Source: Mesostigma viride (lineage: Eukaryota > Streptophyta > Mesostigmatophyceae > Mesostigmatales > Mesostigmataceae). Taken from it: a DNA stretch of 35,000 nucleotides. The notes under the pieces were generated by a model, which saw nothing but the letters and a program-made list of their open reading frames with translations, was not told the DNA's origin and ran no database searches. The translations under genes and the position numbers were made by a program. Below are positions 8,466 to 18,139 of the stretch, piece by piece. The stretch spans positions 1-35,000 of the forward strand of contig RPFO01000164.1 in assembly GCA_009746045.1 (NCBI GenBank), read 5' to 3'. How positions within the stretch are numbered: the first letter of the stretch is position 1; each line of letters begins with the position of its first letter.

Positions 8466-8471
8466 TTATAT
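8466..8471 (+). promoter_or_regulatory. TATA-like element of the 8557 gene
   Basis: TTATAT about 87 nt before the ATG. It is followed by TTGCGTCGACGTCTTCC, which resembles the hairpin motif family of the following region. Confidence 0.4.
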
Positions 8472-8556
8472 TGCGTCGACGTCTTCCCACGCATTGCCAT
8501 CGTCTCCCCTTTCCATTTTCGTCGACAAAACTCACGCAATATCCGACAACGACGCC

Positions 8557-9099
8557 ATGAATCCCAGGCCTACTAACGCAGGGGCCGAGGCGATGGCGAT
8601 GGTTGAAAGCTTGCACGTCGCGTGCAGCCAGCTCGCGAATCGACTGCGTGATGCCAGGACGTCGCTGAGGCGCGTCTGTCGCGAGCATGGCGAATTCGAA
8701 CAGCGCCTGAGCGATGTCGACAATGAATCCCCCGTTCACGCGATCCACGACGCGTGCCTCGGCCCCGTGACAGAGGATGGAGGACGCATCCTGCTGTTTC
8801 ACATCACGTGGGACAGCGGCGAACAGGAGCTCGTCCAGGTGACCAGTCTGAACACAGGCTGCGACGATGCGGTCAAGGCGATGGCTGCCACATTTTCGTC
8901 TACTCGTAACCTGCCAGCAGGGGGGCACGTTCCCGTGACGCGAGAGGAAATGCTCGAGCTGTGGTCAATGCACCTTCGTTTGCACGGGGTGATGGAGGCC
9001 GTCTGCCCTCCTCCCATTATTGACCAGGGGACGATGCAGGGGATGTTGTTTAACCCCGGCACCCCCCTGGATTTTAATGCAATGTTTGCTGGCTGGTGA
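8557..9099 (+). CDS. Hypothetical protein, 180 aa
   Basis: Single exon with ATG at 8557; the frame is open further upstream but has no other ATG. No intron was seen. The product begins MNPRPTNAGAEAMAMVESLH. It has a likely alpha-helical, coiled-coil-like stretch around residues 17-55 (ACSQLANRLRDARTSLRRVC and following) and a short hydrophobic beta-type segment (GGRILLFHITW). No domain was recognised. It has a TATA-like element upstream and AATAAA downstream. Codon use is less GC-biased than in the genes before 7 kb, so it may belong with the following region rather than with the cassette-like genes. Function unknown. Confidence 0.6.
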   Translation: MNPRPTNAGAEAMAMVESLHVACSQLANRLRDARTSLRRVCREHGEFEQRLSDVDNESPVHAIHDACLGPVTEDGGRILLFHITWDSGEQELVQVTSLNTGCDDAVKAMAATFSSTRNLPAGGHVPVTREEMLELWSMHLRLHGVMEAVCPPPIIDQGTMQGMLFNPGTPLDFNAMFAGW

Positions 9100-9420
9100 C
9101 ATAAGTGGCTACTTGATAGCCATGATAATGACCTACCATGGCAATTGAATTAATAAAGGCATGATGTTCTCCATGACAATGAGTTCTAGGAATTAGGGTA
9201 ATTCATATTATTATTAATGTCTGCCTGGCCATTCCCCAGGAAAACGGGGTCACTCTGCAAAAATTTTGCCCCTCTACATACACATTATATTGTCTGGACA
9301 TTCGTATGTAGTGACAATCGTAGTCGATGTGATTGCCATTCGTTTGTACGTAGAAAGTGGTTGTTGAGGAAGTTGCGCCCCAGGGCGTTTCTTTGTTGCA
9401 TTTTCTTCAAATTTTAGCTC
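9100..9420. other. Intergenic spacer with a hairpin-motif copy
   Basis: No gene. It holds the poly(A) signal of the 8557 gene and, at 9372-9393, a diverged copy of the spacer motif: GTTGCG, then CGCCC/GGGCG as a stem, then TTTCTT. Confidence 0.45.
9152..9157 (+). terminator. poly(A) signal AATAAA of the 8557 gene
   Basis: GAATTAATAAAGGCATGATG, 53 nt after the stop. The ATGATG block after the signal resembles those of the upstream genes. Confidence 0.55.
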
Positions 9421-9430
9421 GCATAAATAG
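9421..9430 (+). promoter_or_regulatory. TATA-like element of the 9507 gene
   Basis: GCATAAATAG, identical to the TATA core of the 3611 gene, 77 nt before the next ATG. Confidence 0.4.
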
Positions 9431-9506
9431 ATGAAGATGACTTAATAAATGCCAGTTTTTTTTAATAATATAAACTACTCGCGGCCGGTATGTTCTGGTT
9501 TCGCAG

Positions 9507-10199
9507 ATGTCCAGTCTGACGGTCGACATAAGGGGACGTCCATATCAGGACGCTGTTTTCCGGATTTTTGAGAAGGATCCCGAAAAGAAGTGCCGGGATA
9601 GGAAATGTAAAAAGCTGTCAATTACCGACATGGGTCTGTGTGGGGAACACATCGTAGCTTTTGGAAAGGACATGATTTCCCGTCATTTGCAACAATACGT
9701 TGACAACAATTGTGTGGGAGGGGCGCAGATGGACGTCCTTCTTGAGGATGGAGTGGACGGAGCCAAAAGGGCTGTAATTCGGCTGTCGGAAATGGATGAT
9801 GACAAAGAGGACGTGAACATTCGCCTTAAGAGGCACGACGATAACACGGCCGATTGTGTGTTTGGGTCTCGAGGAGTGGCGGATGAGAGGCAGGTCTTCC
9901 ATGATGCCGCGGAGAAGGTGGTGGAATGGATGATGGGTTGGTCAAATCTTGACGTTCGCATATTCAACCGTCTGACGTCTGATTTCCTTCTCCGGGGAAG
10001 TTTCAAGATGGTTGACCGTGCAAGGCAGTCCAGGAACCAGGTATCCGTTTCCATGGCCAGTCCGATCGCACGCATGATTGAGGGGGCCCTCTTCCGCGCA
10101 ACCTTGCCTCGAGATTTCGAAAATACCGTGAAGGGCTCGACCGAAAATCAGCAGCGATTTCCCATTCGCGAACCACTTATGGGTCGACGGAGGTGGTAA
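9507..10199 (+). CDS. Hypothetical protein with a C-x4-C...C-x2-H motif, 230 aa
   Basis: Single exon, ATG at 9507 to TAA at 10197-10199. The ATG sits directly behind a splice-acceptor-like TTCTGGTTTCGCAG, so a 5' leader intron or another leader arrangement is possible; alternatively a TATA box at 9421 makes it an ordinary start. Cys29-x4-Cys34-x10-Cys45-x2-His48 could bind one zinc. The rest is charged, with WMMGW near residue 140 and a basic end (GRRRW). No family was recognised. No AATAAA was found between its stop and the next gene, so it may share a transcript with the large gene that follows. Confidence 0.6.
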   Translation: MSSLTVDIRGRPYQDAVFRIFEKDPEKKCRDRKCKKLSITDMGLCGEHIVAFGKDMISRHLQQYVDNNCVGGAQMDVLLEDGVDGAKRAVIRLSEMDDDKEDVNIRLKRHDDNTADCVFGSRGVADERQVFHDAAEKVVEWMMGWSNLDVRIFNRLTSDFLLRGSFKMVDRARQSRNQVSVSMASPIARMIEGALFRATLPRDFENTVKGSTENQQRFPIREPLMGRRRW

Positions 10200-10462
10200 C
10201 GGAATTTTTTTGCATTTCCTTGCCAATTGATTCTTTATGAGGGACATAGAGTTGTTTGTATAGAGAGTGAATTGACGAAAGTTGCGACGGCGGTCGCATC
10301 TTTTAGTGCGTCGTTCTCTTGTTATGAATCTCTGTTCATTCTGAATTATAACGTTGTTTGTACCTTGACATAATGATGCATTTTTTGTATTGAGTTGCGA
10401 CGTGGGGCGCATCTTCCTGCTGACTCGTATGTTTTTTCCAATTTTTTTGTTTTGTGTTGCAG
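10200..10462. other. Spacer with two hairpin-motif copies
   Basis: No ORF. It contains GTTGCGAC...GTCGCATCTTTT (10281-10304, with a perfect GCGAC/GTCGC stem) and GTTGCGACGTGGGGCGCATC (10394-10413). It ends in a T-rich acceptor-like TTTTGTGTTGCAG right before the ATG of the next gene. Confidence 0.5.
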
Positions 10463-13400
10463 ATGGAAAAGGGCGGCCCTACATCGCAGGTGGTCGGCGA
10501 CTCTCCCCCTAGGGGGGAAGGGTCAGAAGGGCAACCAGTTCAGGCCCAAGGCGCCTCCCCACAACAGCCTCCTCACAAGCGTGCAAGGGAGGGCACGCCG
10601 CCCCCAATGGTGGAATCTGGTGTCAGCTTTGCCGCGGTCACTGGGAAGGATGAGTACCACGGTGGTCTTGAGATGGTGGACGATCCGGTTAAGCGGATTC
10701 AGATTGAGCGGTTTGAGCGACTCGCGAATGGCACTCGTGAACAGCAATTCGCGCTGTACCAAGACATCCTTAATGACAAACCTGAAGTCGCCAAGGTGCC
10801 TTATACCTCCAAGCGCACATTCATGCCTCGTTTCGAAACCCTGCTCCAGCAGGAGCTAAGGTTGCGTCGGTTGGCTCAGAATGCGCCAGAGACAGTAGCC
10901 GCCGCGCCCTCCCATGCCGCGCCTGCCGCAGTAGCCCAAAAGAGGGGGGAGAGTGTGCACGAGTCGGCCGCAGTGCCCTCAACCGCAAGGGATCCCCCCG
11001 CGACTTCCAAGCCGGTCGCGACGGGCGATATGCCCCCGCCGCGGCAGAGGGGAAGGGGGAAGGGGGTCGATGGAGGGGAAGTCCTCGATGTTTTCGATAT
11101 GACGCTGGGCAATTTGGAAGGTGGCGGGCCGATCTTCGTAAGTCTCCGCCCATTAAATTGATGTCGTGAAATACAATACGCATTTTTTTGCAATATTCGC
11201 CAGACATGTCATTTCCGACAACTAAGCGGATTTTTACTTTCCGTTGAAATGTTCGCAGGGCCGGCAAGAGGATGTTGGTGCAAGAGAAGCCCGCTCAATG
11301 GCGGGAAGCACCCAGGTACATGAGTGCGTCAGATTCCTCTCCGGTTTACTTGTATTGAAAAGGTTTGCGTGCGTATATCCTTGTTTATTTTTGTAGTAAT
11401 TTTTTTCTTGTGAATGGACAATCGCGTTTGCTATTTTTACAGGGAAGTCCGTTCGAGCAGCAAGAGGGCGGTGACAGGAGGGGAAGTGGATCTTACGGTG
11501 GTTCCACTGCAGAGGGGGGAAGGGTAAGTTACCGTTGACTTAGTAATCGAAAGTTTAGGTTCGTCCTCAATGGACAGAGTTACGACGGCCGGCGTTTCTT
11601 TACACTTTTCTTACATTAAAAATCTTCCGTTGATAATGTTCTTGCAGGAAGCCGGTCGTCAGGGTGGGGCAAATCTCCAGGGAGAGGGGGCTATCGCTGT
11701 CGGTGAGCCTGTGTCAGAGGGCGCGGGTGGAAGCGACGGCGATACTGCGAAAATGACACGCTTTAAGGAGCAAGCGGATGCTTATCAACTGAAGAAGTTG
11801 GCAAAGTGGGTTGTGGCCGAGGTGAGAACGGAAAAGCCCCACCTGAGGTACGGAACCAGATGATGATTCTCCATCAAGTCGCTGAGTTGATCGTGAAGAA
11901 TGCGTGCCGGCCCGATGGCGCCACACAGCCTGAGGAATCCCGAGCGCCAAGGCCTTGATAAAGTGGATGCAGGAGAACCTGTTCGAGGGCAAAGGGAAGG
12001 AGAGGAAGTGTAAACTGTTGACGGTGACGGAGAAGGACGCCAAGACTCTGATCAAGATGTTGAAGGAACACGATGCCCGCCAGGACAAGTCTCCGAAGAT
12101 CGCGAAGGGGTCGAAGAAAGCGGCTGAAGCAGCAGCGGTTGAGGGGAATGAGGTAAGTCTACCTCTGTTGTGAGGGGGGCTTTGTTCTTGAGGTCCACGT
12201 TTCATGTAGGTTGCGACGGCCGGCGTTTCTTAAGTGTGACACTTACTTCCTTTTGACTAACACTTACTTCCTTTCCTGATTTCGCATCGTTGAGGGAAAT
12301 GAGCCAAGTGTACCTCTGTTGTGAGGGGGGCTCTGATCTTGAGGTTTAGGTTTCATCTAGGTTGCGACGGCCGGCGTTTCTCAAGTGTGACATTTACTTT
12401 ATTCCTTTCGGTTATGCTTTCCTGATTTTTTCATATCATTGTTAAGGGGAACGAGGTAAGTATACCTCTGTTGTGAGGGGGGCTTTGATGTTGAGGTTCA
12501 GGTTTCATGTAGGTTGCGACGGCCGGCGTTTCTCAATCGACATTTACTTTATTCCTTTTGGTTATGCTTTCCTGATTTTTTCGCATCACTGCAGTACGTG
12601 CAGGCCGAGAGGGCGACCCACGCGGCCATCCTGTACTCAATCAGCCTCGACCAGCACGCGCGCCGCGAGAACATGAAAATAGATAGTACGTGGACTGCTG
12701 CCGTCGACGAACACCAGAAGGGACTCTCCGAAGCACTTGCGACCTACAAGGGGAAGGCGCTGAAGGGAAAGGGGAAAGGAAAGGAGGTGGAGGTTGCGGA
12801 TGCTCCCGTGTCTCTGCTTGAGAAATGGGAGAAGTCCCCGGTGTCGCAGGATGATGATGACATCCTGGATGTGAACGATGAGATCGCGAAGGGCAAACGG
12901 TTACGGAAGCAGCTTGCCGTTCAGCCTCGGGACCTCGATGAGATGTCCAAAGCCTTGGTGCATCGAAATCGGGTGTGGACAAGGAACCTGTTCGTGGGGC
13001 CTCAGAAGCTCCTCGCACGAGACTTGCATCTGTCTAGAGCCGAGCAGAACGCCACCATTTTTGCAAACTCGGAGTCCGACTACGGCCACGACAAGCTGGT
13101 GATTCCTGTGTGGCGGTACTCGTTCCAGTTTTTGGCTGACCGGTGCCCCAACACTTTTCATGACTGGATGAAAAAGGAAGGCACCCAGCGTCAGCTCGCG
13201 CAACTCTTCGGGGAGATGGGGGGGGCACGGACAATGAAGGCTGGCTACGCTCGCGCAATGACTGACGAAGAAATTGATATCTACCTGCGAACGAGCTCGG
13301 CCAAGGGAATGGCCGAAGCTGCTTCCACCGCGGTTCTGACAGGACGGGCCGATTTGCTGGACGATCTTAAGCCCGTGGACGTGAGAAAGGCCGCGCTTTT

Positions 13401-16400
13401 GGACAGTTTGTGCAAGTCCGCCTGGGAGATGGCTCCATTCGAGAAGAAGCCACCGTTGCCGCCAGCCATTTGCGGCTTTCTCGTGCTGGACGGGAACCAC
13501 TTTACCACACTCATCAAATCGGTGAAATTCGAACTGGTCACCGACAATATGACGGTGGACCAAAGATCTGTGTGGTACCAGGCAATGCTGAATGGTTTCA
13601 TGAAGGCGGAAAAGCTCAGGGTCGTTGCGCGGGGAGGGAAGGAGCAGGAGGTCACGAAGACCGTGGCCGCGGCGAAGCTGGAGGAGTGGGCAACTGATTG
13701 GACGAATTTCGGGGGGTGGACGTGCAGATGCTCAAGGGTGAGACCATCCTGCCGACCTGGTGGCAGATCCGTGAACAGAAGGTAAGCCAGGTTGCGACCG
13801 CCGGCGTTTCTATAAGTGGTTTTCTTGTGTTAATTTCAGTATGCCATTAGTTCGGTCAAGATGCGACCGCCGGCGTTTCTATAAGGGGTTTTCATGTTCC
13901 ACCTTAGCATGCCATATTTTGGTCAAGATGCGACCGCCGGCGTTTCTTTCAGTCGTATTCTTGTTCTCAGTTGAGTTGTGCTTATTTGGGAGGACTGTCG
14001 ATGTGTCTCTGCGCGTTGTTGCCCTACGGGGATGCAGGTTACCGAACAAGTCGGCAAGATGATCGAAGTTGTCAGGCAGCTCGGGAACGCCATGAACGCC
14101 GAGGACACAGCCCAAGCCAAGGCAACGTGGGGCTCAGCGCTGGGGGATGTGCACCGGGCCTACCAGGCATATGGACCCGTCAAGAGAGGGAAGGGCGTGT
14201 CTCTCCCAACTCCTCTGTACGGCAAGATCTGGGCGATTGTGAAGCCCTTTTGGCAGAAAGGAGAGCAAGCCAAGGCCGAAGGGGACGGCGCAGGCGACAA
14301 GGCAGGAGGGGCTGAAGAGACGGACAAGTGGGGGCCGGACCAGAAGAACTTCATGCAGCGCTGGCTGTTCTGGTGTGAGGACCCTTTGAAGCCCGCTGTC
14401 GACGGCAAGCCGGCGATCGCACAGGATATCGCGGCTCGGCAAGACTTCCTTGACACGCGCCCTAAAGACAAGGCGCACGAACTGTCCATTTTCACCGCGC
14501 ATCGGGAACTTGCGAGTTTCCAGTACTTCGACAGCCTGATCCAAGCGCCGATCATGTCCTGTGAGGCCCCTCCCAGCAACCTGATAAAAATAATGGAAGT
14601 CGCCAAGAATTTGATAGAGGCGGCAAAGCAATTCGCCCACATCAAGTTCCTGGAGAACCCCGAGCTGATGGCCGCTTGCAAACAACTAAACGGGACTTTC
14701 GACCCCGTATTGGTGAGGGAGCACGTGTTTGGCGTGAAGCTGAAGGGCACCTTCGCCACGGACCTCGACAAGTTCATCGCCGACTGCCGCCTGACCAGAG
14801 ACTTTTGGCGGGTGGTCGTCACGGCCATGAGGGCGATCATTCTCACGCTGAGGGACCTTCCGCCGGCTAAAAGGAAAGTGGTCGACCAGAAGGACTGGAA
14901 GTTCCCGAGAGGGCTGCTCGCTTCCCACCCCCGTCATTTGTATGACGATTTGGGGGTGAAGACCAAACATCTGCTGGGTGTGCCACAGGAGGCGGCGGCG
15001 GAGGTCGAGAAGGAGGTCGAGGAGGCGGCGGAGGAGGGGACTACCAAGGCCAAGAAGGGGTGGAAGGAAAGGTTGGAAGCCTACAGCGATTGGAAGGGGG
15101 TGAGGATGGGATCCGACTGGATCGCATACAGGACAATGACATGGAAGGAAAACGAAAAAAGAAAGGATCTGGTGGTGACGAAGGTGGTGGACGAGTTGTG
15201 CGCGGGGAATTACAAAATTCCTCGGTCGCTGGAGGACCAGGCGTTTGCTGTGCTGGACCTGGCAGCTGACAGCAACGAGAAGTGGAGGAACCTGCGCAAG
15301 TGGGACGCAGACTGCATTCCGGAGGAGAGCAACATTCCCAAACCCTCCTCGCATTTGAGCCCGGTCGTGTGGGATGTGGTTGACAAGATGACCAACGCCC
15401 TTTTTAGGGGACCCTGCAGAGTTCTGCTGGTGTTCGGGGAGCCCGCCCATATCCGCCGGTGGAAGCGCCTGGTCCGCCTTATCAAATATTGGCTTGTTGA
15501 AGATGGGTGGGAAGGCCTCAAATACTTTTCCGACGACGATTCTTCGTCTGATGAGGATGATGATTCGGAGAAGGGGGAAGAGGGGGAGGCGGATGAGGAT
15601 GAGAAGGAGGAGGATGAGGAGGAGGAGGATGAGGAGGAGGAGGAGGACGAGGAGGACGAGGAGGACGAGGAGGACGAGGAGGACGAGGAGGAGGATATTG
15701 CTGAGGGGCACCCGCCCGGGATGGGTGAGGGGCAGGCGGAGGGGGAGAAAGGGGATGGGGATGGGGAGATGGGAGGAGGGGGGAGGGGGAGAGGGACGGG
15801 GGAGGAGATGGAAGGGGAGGGAAAAAGCGCAGTCGGGGTGATGGAGGCTTGCGTGATGAGACAATGGGGGGGATGAAGACAACAGGGGGGGAGGTAAGCG
15901 CCAGCGTGCTGGTGAAGGAGACTCGAGGCCTGTCGTTGGAAACGCCGGCGGGCGTATCTGTGACGAGGAGGGGGATCGCCAGCGGGAGGGAGGCTCGAGG
16001 CCTGTTACTGGAAACGCCGGCGGGCGTATCTGTGATGAGGAGGGGGATCGCCAGCAGGAAGGAGGCTCGCGGCCTGTTACTGGAAACGCCGGCGGGCGTA
16101 TCTGTGATGAGGAGGGGGATCGCCAGCAGGAAGGAGGCTCGCAGCGTGTTACTGGAAACGCCGGCGGGCGTATCTGTGATGAGGATGGGGATCGCCAGCA
16201 GGAAGCAGGCTCGCGGCCTGTTACTGGTAGCGCCGGCGGGCGTTCCCGATTTACGGGAGGCGGTCGTGTCCGACAGATGGGAATGAGGCCTCGTCAGGAT
16301 TCATGGGGACCCCCGGTTGAGGGGACCCCCGCCCTCGCCTCGGTTTCTTTGGGTCTGGGTGACGATCCCGTACCGTCGTCAGGAAGGACGGTTGTGATGA

Positions 16401-17550
16401 CTTTGCCCCCCCGCTCGACGGGGATGGAGCAATGCCCGAACACGATACTGCTGAATGAGGATGACGATCCGGAGCCGTCGGCTGACACGGATTTTGTTGC
16501 GAGCACCCCACTGCAGAAGAGGGTATTGGAGGCTCGTAACGTGGAGGGTCCGCCGAAAGTCTCAGGTGGAGGGCCGGCGTTTGCCGGATTGATGCGCCCG
16601 ACTGAGGTGGTCGATGTTGAGGCGCCGCCAGGGACATCGACCGCACCGTTACATTGACGGATATCTTCGATCGACCAAGGATGCCCTTCCACGCTCCAAC
16701 GGTACATTCGGCCGGTAAATTTCATTTTCAATAAACGAGTTTAATAAGTACCTTAATATATTTCTACATAAGTTTTTTTGCATCAGTCCATGGCTTCATT
16801 GATTTCTCACACGACCCTTCCGTATTCATGTTAATTGGCATGTGCTTACGTGCAGGGAAAGGCGAAGAAGAAACTCCAGTTCGGTTTCCCCGTGGATCCG
16901 CGTCTGGGACTGTGTCCAGAGAGGCCGGCCGTGTTGTTGGCCAGGCCGCGGTCGGCGAACCAGTTGCACAACCGGGGGCGGGAGGGGACGAGCTCCCACC
17001 CAACGCACCAACTCACGCACCAGCCTTACCGTGCGGTCAGCCAGAAAAAACGTACGAAGAGTTGATGGCAGAGGCGGCGGCTGCGCAGGGGCAGAAGGCA
17101 AAACGTCGGGGAGGGGGCAGGCGAGGGGCGGGGCAGGAGACGGAGGGTGCCGACGAACCTGCACAGCCGCAGAAGGGTGGTGGTCAGGGCAGAGATGCGA
17201 CGGCCGAAAACCGAATCAGGGACGTTCGGCCGGACGTCCGGATGCGCTTTATGGATGGCGCGAAACTGAGTCGCGGAGGTTGGAGTTCGAAATGGGTAGA
17301 CGAGGTGTGCATAAACTGGGAGCACAAGTACCCCAAGAAGGAAGATTTTCCGCTCTTTGGCACCCTCCTGGGCAAAGAGAGGGAGAAGGTGGTGTTCAGA
17401 TGGTTTGATGAAGGGCACGACCTCGGTTGGAGTAATGAGTGCGAGCAAAAGTTTCGTTTCCCTCTGAAGTTCGCTAGAGAACATGTTACTCTCCTGAAGG
17501 AAGGCGCCAGCTGGGACAACATTCCTTCATATCGACCTGGCAAGCGATGA
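10463..17550 (+). CDS. Large multi-exon gene of unknown function with acidic and repeat regions
   Basis: Proposed exons: 10463-11137, 11259-11315, 11443-11523, 11648-12152, 12595-13781, 14038-15893, and then either 16856-17550 or read-through to a stop at 16655-16657. The first five introns are GT-AG and phase 0. Within 11648-12152 the frame breaks near 11822-11955. A 151-nt intron (11822-11972) would repair it, but that stretch reads as helical protein in two frames (for example MMILHQVAELIVKNAC), so indels are equally possible. The exon starting at 12595 needs one more G in the G6 run at 13711. The next exon needs one G fewer in the G7 run at 15865, otherwise it stops at 15876. The product has a Gly/Arg-rich linker, long helical segments with no recognised domain, an Asp/Glu tail (about 15530-15700) and 24-aa repeats. 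The 16856 exon encodes a basic Gly/Arg region, then a W/F-rich end (GGWSSKWVDEVCINW). Exon joins are supported by phase; the single-gene model is uncertain. Confidence 0.5.
12138..12594. repeat. Tandemly triplicated intron (units of about 152 nt)
   Basis: Three units start at 12138, 12289 and 12441. Each begins with the last five codons of the upstream exon (GTTGAGGGGAATGAG or a variant) followed by the intron's 5' part and the hairpin motif. Units 1 and 3 keep the donor GAGGTAAG; in unit 2 it reads GAGCCAAG, so its GT is destroyed. The only matching acceptor (CACTGCAG) is at the end of unit 3. Confidence 0.9.
13790..13948. repeat. Intronic repeat of 67-69 nt, three copies
   Basis: Within intron 13782-14037, TGCGACCGCCGGCGTTTCT starts at 13793, 13862 and 13929. 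Each copy is followed by T-rich sequence ending in an acceptor-like TTTCAG, CCTTAG or TTTCAG. Apart from the motif core, the unit is unrelated to the 152-nt unit of the preceding intron. Confidence 0.85.
15540..15700 (+). repeat. Glu/Asp-rich coding tract
   Basis: GAGGAG/GACGAG repeats encode a run of acidic residues in the large gene. Such tails are common in histone- or DNA-mimic-type proteins, but no specific role can be assigned. The minus-strand ORF across it (Leu/Val/Ile-rich) is an artefact. Confidence 0.8.
15918..16260 (+). repeat. 72-nt coding tandem repeat, five copies
   Basis: Units start at 15918, 15990, 16062, 16134 and 16206; the period of 72 nt keeps the frame (24 aa each). 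In the frame continuous with 16277-16657 the unit contains GGSRPVTGNAGG and CDEEGDRQQE. A second frame is also open (LLLETPAGVSVMRRGIAS). Four copies contain GAAACGCCGGCGGGCG. Confidence 0.85.
16658..16855. other. Spacer or 3' part of a retained intron
   Basis: It holds an AATAAA at 16730 and ends with an acceptor-like CTTACGTGCAG at 16855. It is either the 3' flank of the shorter product or the end of a 962-nt intron (15894-16855). Donor and acceptor are both phase 1 in the repaired frame. Confidence 0.45.
16730..16735 (+). terminator. poly(A) signal AATAAA after the 16657 stop
   Basis: TTTTCAATAAACG, 73 nt after the stop at 16657. Confidence 0.5.
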
Positions 17551-17773
17551 TGGGCGAGGACTTTGCACGAAATCGCGTTTTGCACGTAATTGCCCACCGC
17601 AACGTGGAGAAATGCAGATGTACATAGTAGTTGGATCAGTTACCGTGACTTTGGGCAGTTTAGTAGTTGGGGTGACGTGTCCAATGTATATATGGTGGGG
17701 CGCGTCCAAGGGGGTCCACGCTGATTGAGCACTTGCATGTGTTCTTTCAACATATTCGGACATGTATGAAATG

Positions 17774-17779
17774 AATAAA
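17774..17779 (+). terminator. poly(A) signal AATAAA after the 17550 stop
   Basis: GAAATGAATAAATTG, about 225 nt after the stop. It is the last such signal in the compact left region. Confidence 0.45.
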
Positions 17780-18119
17780 TTGTTTGGACGATTGCAAATT
17801 GATTGATTGAAGAATGAGATACCATTAATAATTGAAAAATGTAAAACCTCATTGTGAATTTGTACTTCAAACTTTCACATGCATGCCCCAAATTGTGCAT
17901 TTGTGCAGGTTTTAATTATGAGAAGTAGCATTTCTCTACAAATATTGAGAAATTTAGGGGCACTTGGGGTTGTTGGCCATGTTCATTCATGATAAAATGG
18001 ACTTTTTATGCTGTAAAATCATATTCCACTAGTCCAAAACGCTGCTTTCATGACGTCAAAAGTACCAGCAATGGCCCTAGGTTGGAGCAGTAGATGTTGG
18101 GGACGCCCTAGTACGCGGC
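17780..18119. other. A/T-rich transition zone, no gene
   Basis: No coding sequence seen. Base composition and repeat content change here from the compact left region to the repeat-rich right region, which makes this a candidate junction. Confidence 0.35.
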
Positions 18120-18139
18120 TTCGCCCACCTCCACCCATC

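Noticed and set aside
14686-15882. 398-aa minus-strand ORF with Leu/Val/Ile runs
   Set aside because: It is the antisense of the acidic tract and exon of the large gene; the apparent transmembrane runs are complements of GAG/GAC codons.
15849-16286. Independent protein made of LLLETPAGVSVMRRGIAS repeats
   Set aside because: This frame ends at 16286. The other open frame continues to 16657 and joins the upstream exon after a single G change, so it is preferred. Not excluded.
1-17800. Calling the left region an integrated giant virus
   Set aside because: A compact SET gene and dense gene packing are suggestive, but no hallmark viral gene is in the window and the genes contain spliceosomal-type introns. 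Left as a possibility only.
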